NCBI GenBank assembly: GCA_030610025.1
Contig: JAUWSP010000249.1
Coordinates: forward strand, 1-5,085
Direction: 5' to 3'
DNA from: Acidobacteriota bacterium
GTDB taxonomy: Bacteria; Acidobacteriota; Thermoanaerobaculia; Multivoradales; JAHEKO01
DNA length: 5,085 nucleotides
Part shown: positions 1 through 5,085 of the stretch, one piece after another
How positions within the stretch are numbered: the stretch's first letter is position 1
How the letters are laid out: every line of letters begins with the position of its first letter
Translations under genes and position numbers: made by a program
Notes under the pieces: model-generated
Databases searched by the model: none
Seen by the model: only the letters and a program-made list of their open reading frames with translations
Told to the model about the DNA's origin: nothing

Positions 1-44
1 AGCTCGACGGCTTCGGCTCGCGAGCCGTAGGTCTGCTCACTCAT
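1..44 (-). CDS. Hydantoinase B/oxoprolinase family subunit, first 14 codons only
   Basis: An ATG at 44-42 opens a frame that runs off the window edge and reads MSEQTYGSRAEAVE. Its ATG overlaps the TGA of the upstream A-type gene by 4 nt (ATGA), an arrangement typical of translationally coupled subunits. A GGGAAGGA sequence 6 nt before the ATG is a good ribosome binding site. In this family A genes are normally followed directly by B genes, whose proteins have a short tail and then a helix near the N-terminus; the visible residues are compatible with that but far too few to prove it. The assignment to the B subunit (Zn/Fe-type hydrolase half of hydantoinase or 5-oxoprolinase) therefore rests on context. 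That a gene starts here is likely; its identity is an inference. Confidence 0.7.
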   Translation of the reverse strand, partial: MSEQTYGSRAEAVE

Positions 45-2296
45 TCAACGTCCTTCCCGTCGACGTCCCGCGTCAGAACCAGGCAGCCCTGATCGTCCAC
101 CGTCCCCTGCCAGCCGCTGTTGACCACGGTGGAGCAATGCTGTTCGAACACCAGAGCGGGACCTCGAAGCTCGAAGCCCGCCGTAAGGGTCGACCGATCG
201 TAGGTCCGCACGGCCCCCCAGGCACCGTCCATGAAGGCTCTCTGCCTCCGTGGCAACTCACCCATCGAGGCTCCCGCCCCACCGTCTCCTCCCAGAAAGC
301 CCATCGAGGAGCTTACCGAAGACGCCACGACTCTTGCCGACTCCACCTCGATGGCTCGATCTTCAGGGCGGTATCCATAGTGATCCGCATAACTCTGGAT
401 GAAGGCCTCTCGCAGGTCGGTCGCAGGAGCCGCCTCCACCTCGAGACTCGATTCCTGGCCACTGAACCGCAAATACACCAACCGCCTCCGCACTTCGACG
501 CTAGACCTGTCGACCCCCTCATTAACGACTGCCTCGACTGCCTGGCGACTGAGCTCCTCGAGCAGCGAGTCCAAGAACCCTGCCACTTCCTGCAGTGACT
601 CCAGGAGCTGTCGCTCCGCAAAGCGCTCGATGCAGGCTTGGCCCAGACCGACAGCGCTCAGCAGGCCGGCATCGGCCGGCACCAGCACGGGAGGCACGTC
701 CAAGATCTCCGCCAGGGCGCAGGCGTGCTGACCACCGGCTCCCCCGAACGCGACCAGTGCGAAATCACTGGGTCTGTAGCCCCGCCTTATCGAGATTCGG
801 CGAACGGCCTCGGCCATCCGCTCATTGGCGATGTCGAGCAGCCCTTCGAGCATCTCCACCATCGAGATCTGCTCTTCATCGACCTCGTTGATCTGCGCCT
901 GGAGAAGCGCCGCCTCCTGCCTGGCCAGATCTGGGTCGATAGGAATCTCGAAGGCCGAGGGCTGCAGTCGTCCGAGGAGCAGATTGATGTCGGTCAGAGT
1001 CAATGGACCGCCGGCACCGTAACAAGCCGGCCCGGGTGACGCGCCAGCGCTCTCGGGTCCGACCTTGAGCTGATGGCCGTCGAACCTGCATACGGAGCCA
1101 CCTCCTGCTGCCACGGTCTCGATTGCCAGAGTCGGTGCCATGAGATGAGCATCACCGACCCGCGTCTCGAAGAGATAATCGTAGTCGCCGTCGAATCGAG
1201 AGACATCGGTCGAGGTCCCCCCCATGTCAAATGCCAGGCTCTGCGGAAATCCTGAGCGGATCGCAGCTTGAGCCGCACCGACGACGCCGCCAGCCGGGCC
1301 AGACAGCAGGCTGTCCTTGGGTAGGAACTCCGAGGACCTTACCAGCCCCCCAGCGCTGGTCAAGACATGCAGGCTTCCCGCCGCCAGCGCTTCGTCGACC
1401 CGGTGCAGATAGGTCTCGATCACATCTGCAAGGTAGGCGTTCACCACCGCGGTCTCCGCTCTGGGCACGATCTTGATCCGAGGTGCCAGCTCGGCAGAAC
1501 AGGAAACATGGGTGAATCCCAGGGAGCGGAGCTCTTCCGCCAACGCCATCTCGTGACCAGGGCTTCGATAGCTATGATGGAAAGCTATGGCCGCCGTTCG
1601 AACACCACGCCCCAACAGTTCGCGAGCCCTCTCCCGAGCCGACGCAAGGTCGAGCGGCACAACTACCTCTCCGTCGGCAGCTACGCGCTCGTCCACCTCC
1701 ACGACGGCACTATAGAGGGGGCGGGGCTTGAGGACCGCGAGAGCGAACAGATCCGAGCGCTGTTGGTTGCCGATTGCCAGGAGATCGGCGAAGCCACGGG
1801 TCACGAACAGTGCGGTATCAGCGCCCCGTCTCTCCAGTAGGGCATTGGTGCCCCGCGTCGTGGCAAGGCGCATGGCCATCGGTGGCAAGACTCTTCCGAG
1901 AGGCACTCCGGTTACCAGATGGGCGGCCAGGATAGGCGCCTCTTCAGCAATGAGGATCTCGCACGCGGTCCCAACGGCAATCCGCCCGAGGTCGCGCTGC
2001 AGCGCGACCTCAGAGGTGGCTTGGAGATGGCGGGCAATGGTGGCAAGGTCGTCTCCACCACCGAGGAGTCGCAGTCGCGCTCCCTCCAGAAAGCCGTCCT
2101 TCAAGTCCCAACCGAGATCTAGAACCAACCGGCTGGGGCTCACCACTCGGGTAACCCTGCCACGCAGACAGCTGCTACTCAGGAGCTTGGCGCGATGGAT
2201 CCTGCCGGCCGGATCCCGGCCGATGCAGTCGGTGAAGGTGCCACCCGTGTCCACCCACAGGTGCCACAGTCCGGATCGTGATCCCGTCTCATTCAC
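41..2296 (-). CDS. hyuA: Hydantoinase A / 5-oxoprolinase N-terminal-half family protein (ATP-dependent subunit)
   Basis: This 751-residue cytosolic protein belongs to the HyuA/OPLAH family, in which the A half binds ATP in an actin-like (ASKHA) fold and works with a B half to open cyclic amides such as 5-oxoproline or hydantoins. Visible motifs, in order: VDTGGTFTD (15-23, phosphate loop 1), TTRGTNALLERRG (146-158), GNQQRSDLFALAV (176-188), SGPAGGVVGA (332-341), FDMGGTSTDVS (356-366, phosphate loop 2), ETVAAGGGSV (393-402), GASPGPACYG (418-427), FGGAGGQHACALAEI (517-531), GLLSAVGLG (544-552). The C-terminal beta-rich domain spans about 575-740, with GPALVFEQHCSTVV at 712-725. DLFALAV and the DERVAADGE/HHSY stretch look more like 5-oxoprolinase than classical hydantoinase. 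Residues about 43-140 form an insert that most HyuA proteins lack, which explains the length. The start is GTG at 2296 because the first motif lies 14 residues in; the ATG at 2292 is out of frame. No strong ribosome binding site precedes it. The substrate is not determined by the sequence. Confidence 0.93.
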   Translation of the reverse strand: MNETGSRSGLWHLWVDTGGTFTDCIGRDPAGRIHRAKLLSSSCLRGRVTRVVSPSRLVLDLGWDLKDGFLEGARLRLLGGGDDLATIARHLQATSEVALQRDLGRIAVGTACEILIAEEAPILAAHLVTGVPLGRVLPPMAMRLATTRGTNALLERRGADTALFVTRGFADLLAIGNQQRSDLFALAVLKPRPLYSAVVEVDERVAADGEVVVPLDLASARERARELLGRGVRTAAIAFHHSYRSPGHEMALAEELRSLGFTHVSCSAELAPRIKIVPRAETAVVNAYLADVIETYLHRVDEALAAGSLHVLTSAGGLVRSSEFLPKDSLLSGPAGGVVGAAQAAIRSGFPQSLAFDMGGTSTDVSRFDGDYDYLFETRVGDAHLMAPTLAIETVAAGGGSVCRFDGHQLKVGPESAGASPGPACYGAGGPLTLTDINLLLGRLQPSAFEIPIDPDLARQEAALLQAQINEVDEEQISMVEMLEGLLDIANERMAEAVRRISIRRGYRPSDFALVAFGGAGGQHACALAEILDVPPVLVPADAGLLSAVGLGQACIERFAERQLLESLQEVAGFLDSLLEELSRQAVEAVVNEGVDRSSVEVRRRLVYLRFSGQESSLEVEAAPATDLREAFIQSYADHYGYRPEDRAIEVESARVVASSVSSSMGFLGGDGGAGASMGELPRRQRAFMDGAWGAVRTYDRSTLTAGFELRGPALVFEQHCSTVVNSGWQGTVDDQGCLVLTRDVDGKDVE
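51..58 (-). promoter_or_regulatory. Ribosome binding site for the B-subunit gene
   Basis: Read on the minus strand this is GGGAAGGA, purine-rich and complementary to the 16S rRNA tail. It ends 6 nt before the ATG at 44. It lies inside the last codons of the A-subunit gene, so the B subunit can be translated by re-initiation at the ATGA overlap as well as by direct ribosome entry. Confidence 0.6.
1988..2011. repeat. Perfect 24-bp palindrome inside the A-subunit gene
   Basis: The 12-base arm gaggtcgcgctg (1988-1999) is followed immediately by its exact reverse complement (2000-2011). It lies wholly inside the coding frame, where it encodes EVALQRDL (residues 96-103), within the unusual N-terminal insert. 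The match stops at both ends (c at 1987, a at 2012). In RNA it could fold as a GC-rich hairpin with a tight loop. No function is evident; with this base composition and codon choice it could be coincidence. Confidence 0.6.
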
Positions 2297-2319
2297 GGCG
2301 CTGGACCCGACCCCAACCT

Positions 2320-2469
2320 CTAGTCGCCGATCACCTTGATCAGGACTCGCTGGGTTCGCCGGCTTTCGAGCCCGCCGAGAGAGACCTGCGGAGCACTCTT
2401 CTCGAAGCCCATCCGATCTGGCACCTGCATGGACAGATACTTGGCAAGGGATTTCAAACCGGCCTCCAC
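2320..2469 (-). CDS. Small hypothetical protein, start uncertain
   Basis: A frame of 49 codons from GTG at 2469 to TAG at 2322-2320. It begins (M/V)EAGLKSLAKYLSMQVPDR, likely an amphipathic helix, and ends RTQRVLIKVIGD, likely a beta strand. I do not recognise the family. In favour of coding: about 36 of 49 codons end in G or C, the composition is globular, and it fills the gap between the DUF4126 gene and the A-subunit gene (10 nt after the TGA at 2480, 23 nt before the GTG at 2296). Against: no ribosome binding site precedes the GTG. The same frame stays open and protein-like (ADFVDGALPLDDST) back to 2514, overlapping the end of the DUF4126 frame, but contains no ATG, GTG or TTG there. It may be a real small gene with a weak coupled start, or the remainder of a longer gene whose start was lost by mutation or a sequence error. 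Confidence 0.45.
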   Translation of the reverse strand: MEAGLKSLAKYLSMQVPDRMGFEKSAPQVSLGGLESRRTQRVLIKVIGD

Positions 2470-2479
2470 GGTCGAGTCG

Positions 2480-2611
2480 TCAAGAGGTAGCGCGCCATCG
2501 ACGAAGTCTGCGCATCACCAGGATCAGTGTCAGCACGACGAGCAGACCCGCGAAGACCGTAGTCAACACTGATAGCATGGACAGGCCAAACGACCCAGCC
2601 AGCTCGAAAGT
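2480..2611 (-). pseudogene. Stranded C-terminal part of the DUF4126 gene beyond the in-frame TAG
   Basis: Immediately after the TAG, the same frame continues for 43 codons to TGA at 2482-2480. It encodes TFELAGSFGLS, then a hydrophobic helix (MLSVLTTVFAGLLVVLTLIL) and a basic tail, VMRRLRRWRATS. A final helix followed by an Arg-rich cytoplasmic tail is what I expect at the end of DUF4126 proteins, so the full gene would be 2480-3040 (186 codons plus stop). A single base change, for example TCG to TAG, would account for the interruption. Whether this part is translated by readthrough, is dead, or reflects a sequencing error cannot be told from one sequence. Confidence 0.7.
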
Positions 2612-3040
2612 CTACAGAATCGGGTTGCCGAGCCCAGCAGTCGCCACAGAGGAGATCTGACGACCGCCGGCGGTGGTCATTTGAACGGCTCCGGCCAGCC
2701 CACCCCCCGCAATGATCGCCAGAATCACCCGCAGGACCGGGTCCATGCCGGTAACGACCGACGCTGTGGCGACCATGCCCGCCACGACCGCAGCCGGGGT
2801 TGCCACGGTATCCAGAAGGTTGTCCAACCAGGGGACATAATAGGCGACGATCTCGAGAACAGTGGCCGCACCGAAAGCGACCAGGGCCTCGCTGCTCGCC
2901 ATCCATCCGAACTTGGGCGACAGCTCGAGAAACCCGCCTCGCGACGCGAGGTTGATGATCAGCAAAGGCACGAAAACACGGAACCCCGTAGCCGCGCTGA
3001 GTCCCAGGCCCAGGAATACGCTGACAATCGATTGATCCAT
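2612..3040 (-). CDS. DUF4126-type integral membrane protein, cut short by an in-frame TAG
   Basis: 142 residues from ATG at 3040 to TAG at 2614-2612. Four membrane segments are visible at about 5-31, 51-70, 80-98 and 102-121. Motifs I associate with DUF4126 are ATGFRVFVPLL (17-27), VLEIVAYYVPWLDNLLDTVA (61-80), TPAAVVAG (81-88), IIAGGGLAGAVQ (109-120) and GLGNPI (136-141). The family's function is unknown to me; it is a small inner-membrane protein. Family members continue past the GLGNP motif into one more hydrophobic helix and a basic tail. Here that part lies in the same frame beyond the TAG, so this product is probably about 43 residues short. The gene starts 22 nt after the rpiB stop, with no clear ribosome binding site, and is probably translated by coupling from rpiB. 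Confidence 0.85.
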   Translation of the reverse strand: MDQSIVSVFLGLGLSAATGFRVFVPLLIINLASRGGFLELSPKFGWMASSEALVAFGAATVLEIVAYYVPWLDNLLDTVATPAAVVAGMVATASVVTGMDPVLRVILAIIAGGGLAGAVQMTTAGGRQISSVATAGLGNPIL

Positions 3041-3062
3041 GACGGCTATCGCGAACCAGGCC

Positions 3063-3497
3063 CTACTCTACTGCATCGATGGCTTCGATCCGGCGCGCGT
3101 GTCGCCCCCCTTCGAACGAAGTATCCAACCAGATGCCAACGATTAGCAAGGCCATCTCCAACGACACCAGGCGCTGGCCGATGGACAGCCCGTTGGCATC
3201 ATTGTGCTGTCTGGCCAGGCGGGCGGAGGTCTCGCTCCAGCACAGTGCGCATCGAACGCCAGGAACCCGGTTGGCACACATGGCCTCACCATTTCCAGAG
3301 CCTCCAAGAACGATGACCCTGTCACACTCGCCAGCTGAAACAGCGAATGCGGCCGGTCGGATGAAGGCTGGGTAGTCGGCCGAGAGCTCGGAATCGGTAC
3401 CGAAGTCGACGACCTCATGACCCAGCTTCGCAAGATGGCCTTTGATCGCCTCTTTGTAACGATATCCGGCGTGATCTGACGCTATCGCAATTCTCAT
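3063..3497 (-). CDS. rpiB: Ribose-5-phosphate isomerase B (RpiB/LacAB family)
   Basis: 144-residue cytosolic enzyme that should interconvert ribose 5-phosphate and ribulose 5-phosphate in the non-oxidative pentose phosphate pathway. The N-terminus MRIAIASDHAGY carries the DHAG motif (8-11). DYPAF is at 41-45. The anion/active-site loop is GGSGNGE (65-71), followed by ANRVPGVR (75-82) and RQHND (96-100). The C-terminal RHARRI (132-137) supplies the likely phosphate-binding arginines. E. coli RpiB uses a Cys in this loop; here the loop matches the Mycobacterium type, with Glu71 as the likely base. The start at 3497 is chosen because GGAGG lies 6 nt upstream and the family N-terminus begins there; the upstream in-frame TTG at 3536 would add 13 unlikely residues. 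It lies 49 nt after the murJ stop and 22 nt before the DUF4126 gene. A related sugar-phosphate isomerase such as allose 6-phosphate isomerase is possible but less likely. Confidence 0.95.
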   Translation of the reverse strand: MRIAIASDHAGYRYKEAIKGHLAKLGHEVVDFGTDSELSADYPAFIRPAAFAVSAGECDRVIVLGGSGNGEAMCANRVPGVRCALCWSETSARLARQHNDANGLSIGQRLVSLEMALLIVGIWLDTSFEGGRHARRIEAIDAVE

Positions 3498-3503
3498 ACC
3501 GAT

Positions 3504-3508
3504 CCTCC
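3504..3508 (-). promoter_or_regulatory. Ribosome binding site deciding the rpiB start
   Basis: Read on the minus strand this is GGAGG, followed by a 6-nt spacer (ATCGGT) and the ATG at 3497. It is the clearest ribosome binding site in the window and supports ATG 3497 over the upstream TTG at 3536. Confidence 0.85.
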
Positions 3509-3546
3509 AGTCCTCGGTTCCCAAAAGTTCGTCCAACAGCCCAGGC

Positions 3547-5085
3547 CTAGCGCAATCGTCTCTTCAAGCTCCCAAGCCAGTAGCCCATCTCCGGCAGGCC
3601 AACGAGGCGAGCGGTCGAGAGATAGAGTCCGGCGTAGGCCACCAGGGCGATGACGGCTCTGGCCAGCATCGGCAGCGGTCTCATGAAGATCAGCATCAGA
3701 GCCACAGGTACAACCGTTGCGATGGCAGTCGCGAACATCCTGCCGATCGCCCGCAATGGCAGCCGGATGCCCAGCTTCTGGGCGTCCAAAGCCGCCAACA
3801 ATCTCGACAGCTCGAACAGGGCACCCAACGAAGCACCCAGGGCCAGTCCCACGGCACCCATGAAGAGCTGGTGCCCTTCACCGGCAGAGCCGGTTATGCG
3901 GCTCACAGGAACCCGGTCGAACCAGACCATCGCAACCCCACCCACCAGGGCCGACAGGACGACACGCTCCACCGCCACGCGCGCCGGCGTCCTGGTCTGC
4001 CCGAGAGCGTAGAAGACGTTATTGAGCAGCCTCGAGGTACTGCTGGCCAACAAGCCCAGACTGTATGCAGCCAGTACCACGTAGACCAGCCAGTTGTCTT
4101 GCAGGCCAAAGCTCCCTCTTCGGAAGAGACCGCCCACGAAGTAGAAGCCCAGGAACAGGTATCCCACAACCGTCGGGACTGTCAGGAAAGACATCTGTCG
4201 AATCGACGCATCGAGGCGTTGGCTCAGGCCTGCCTGATCCGCCGGCGACGTTCGTAGAGACAGCTCGGGCAGCTCAGCCGCTGCGACTGAAACACCGAAC
4301 AAAGCGATCGGCAGCAGGTAGAGGATCTGTGCCCAACCCAGCGCAGCGATGGCCCCGGGAACCAGAAAGGAGGCCAGCACCAGATCGAAATACCCCGACA
4401 ACTGGACCGCACCTCGACCCGCGGCGAGTGGCGCAAAGGCGCCCAGGGCTTTGGTGACACCCTCGACCCGTGTCGACAGGGAGAGCCGAAATCCCTTCAA
4501 GAGTCGGAAGACAAGCGGCAGTTGCACCGCAAACTGGAGTATTCCGCCGATCAGCGCACCGATGCAGGCGGCGATGAGCAGTCGACTCCGAAATGCGGTC
4601 TCGGTCAGGGCGCTCTCAGGTCCACCACGAGCGTGCCAGCCCGAAGAAGCCGCCACCCACAGAGCCAGGATAATCGACGTGTTCCACAGCACCGGCGCGA
4701 AATAGGCCAGGAAGAACCTTCGGTGGCTGTTCAGCACGCCCAGAGACCACGCCGACAACACCAGGACCGCCGTCATCGGAAAGACGATTCGCACCGCCGT
4801 CACGGCCAATCGGTATCGATCCACCTCGGCCAGTCCGGCCGCCACTCGTGCCGCGTCTCCCAGATAGCCGGGCGCCAGGATCGCGACGATGGGCTCGGCA
4901 AGGAGAATTCCCATCAAGGCCAACAGCGACGCGACGGCCATCAATAGGCCCAGGATCGCACCAGCAAATCGGCCCGCTTCTTCCCGCCTGCCGGCACTGA
5001 CCAGGCGCGAGTAGATAGGGATGAAGGAGGCTGAGAGCGTCTGCTCGCCGAGCAGATTCTGCAACAGATTTGGGCCACGCAGCGC
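3547..5085 (-). CDS. murJ: Lipid II flippase MurJ (MviN family), 5' end outside the window
   Basis: Multi-pass inner-membrane protein of the MOP exporter superfamily that moves lipid II across the membrane for peptidoglycan synthesis. 512 residues are present and the frame is open to the window edge; about 30-40 N-terminal residues (first helix) should lie outside. A TTG at 5064 falls inside the gene and is not the start. Diagnostic stretches, numbered from the edge: LLQNLLGEQTLSASFIPIYS (8-27), AWSLGVLNSHRRFFLAYFAP (112-131), LYLLPIALFGVSVAAAELPE (256-275), LFRRGSFGLQDN (320-331), LLNNVFYALGQTRTP (353-367). About a dozen hydrophobic helices follow the family pattern and the protein ends with the basic tail LKRRLR. 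By eye, the conserved Arg of the E. coli RLMEFP motif is replaced by Ile in AQILYLLP, which I recall as usual in acidobacterial and gemmatimonad homologues. It is the first visible gene of the cluster; rpiB follows after 49 nt. Confidence 0.95.
   Translation of the reverse strand, partial: ALRGPNLLQNLLGEQTLSASFIPIYSRLVSAGRREEAGRFAGAILGLLMAVASLLALMGILLAEPIVAILAPGYLGDAARVAAGLAEVDRYRLAVTAVRIVFPMTAVLVLSAWSLGVLNSHRRFFLAYFAPVLWNTSIILALWVAASSGWHARGGPESALTETAFRSRLLIAACIGALIGGILQFAVQLPLVFRLLKGFRLSLSTRVEGVTKALGAFAPLAAGRGAVQLSGYFDLVLASFLVPGAIAALGWAQILYLLPIALFGVSVAAAELPELSLRTSPADQAGLSQRLDASIRQMSFLTVPTVVGYLFLGFYFVGGLFRRGSFGLQDNWLVYVVLAAYSLGLLASSTSRLLNNVFYALGQTRTPARVAVERVVLSALVGGVAMVWFDRVPVSRITGSAGEGHQLFMGAVGLALGASLGALFELSRLLAALDAQKLGIRLPLRAIGRMFATAIATVVPVALMLIFMRPLPMLARAVIALVAYAGLYLSTARLVGLPEMGYWLGSLKRRLR

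Noticed and set aside
14..27. 14-bp perfect palindrome cggctcgcgagccg as a possible terminator or operator
   Set aside because: It lies inside the start of the B-subunit coding region, has no T-run and encodes ordinary residues; short GC-rich palindromes are expected here.
2203..2222. GC-rich inverted repeat around ggccggatcccggcc as a regulatory hairpin
   Set aside because: It sits within coding sequence for residues just after the GGTFTD motif, is imperfect, and shows no regulatory context.
1728..2339. Plus-strand open frame of about 200 codons opposite the A-subunit gene
   Set aside because: It lies antisense to a gene with full family motifs, has an Arg/Ser/Pro-rich composition and no recognisable domain; a GC-rich shadow frame.
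2612..2614. Genome-wide reassignment of TAG to an amino acid
   Set aside because: murJ and rpiB terminate at TAG at their normal family lengths, and reading through those stops gives no family-like sequence.
2454..2906. Minus-strand frame of 150 codons overlapping the DUF4126 gene
   Set aside because: Its Gly/Arg/Cys-rich translation is what the DUF4126 frame gives when shifted; the true frame carries the membrane motifs.
2681..3316. Plus-strand open frame of about 210 codons opposite the DUF4126 gene and rpiB
   Set aside because: It spans two clear minus-strand genes and the gap between them, with low-complexity Arg/His/Gln-rich content; a shadow.
3498..3536. Longer RpiB starting at TTG 3536
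   Set aside because: The extra 13 residues precede the normal family N-terminus, and the GGAGG site fits ATG 3497.
1..5085. Mobile element, CRISPR array, tRNA or defence system
   Set aside because: No transposase or integrase motifs, direct repeat arrays or tRNA-like clover pattern seen on either strand; the genes are ordinary metabolic and envelope families.

Overview
The window is a compact stretch of bacterial chromosome, roughly 60% G+C by eye, with every supportable gene on the minus strand. Transcription therefore runs from position 5085 down to 1. The order is: murJ (5' end beyond the window edge), rpiB, a small DUF4126-type membrane protein gene interrupted by an in-frame TAG, a short unrecognised reading frame, a hydantoinase/5-oxoprolinase A-type gene, and the first 14 codons of what is almost certainly its B-type partner. 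Intergenic gaps are 49 nt or less and two genes overlap, so this reads as one co-directional cluster, possibly one operon. I see no promoter, terminator, RNA gene, mobile element or CRISPR array, and no gene-free stretch over 300 bases.

The organism cannot be named from this sequence. The MurJ has the helix pattern AQILYLLPIALFGVSVAAAE rather than the proteobacterial one. The RpiB is the Glu-type seen in Mycobacterium rather than the Cys-type of E. coli. The oxoprolinase A protein carries a long insert that I recall from planctomycete-like relatives. Together these suggest a deep-branching, high-GC, non-proteobacterial lineage such as Acidobacteriota or Gemmatimonadota; this is an inference of moderate-to-low confidence.

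Region by region: 3547-5085 encodes the lipid II flippase MurJ. 3063-3497 encodes a ribose-5-phosphate isomerase B family enzyme with a strong ribosome binding site. 2612-3040 encodes the first four membrane segments of a DUF4126 protein, and 2480-2611 still encodes the fifth segment and basic tail in the same frame beyond the TAG. 2320-2469 holds a small frame with coding-like codon use but a poor start. 41-2296 encodes the 751-residue ATP-dependent A subunit, and 1-44 begins the B subunit through an ATGA stop-start overlap.

Functionally the cluster mixes cell-wall export (MurJ), pentose phosphate metabolism (RpiB) and a probable ATP-dependent cyclic amide hydrolase (A+B subunits). No shared pathway is evident. 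The points most worth checking are the in-frame TAG in the DUF4126 gene, the start-less small frame next to it, the roughly 95-residue insert in the A subunit, and a perfect 24-bp palindrome inside the part of the gene encoding that insert. I found no clear evidence of a new multi-gene system.
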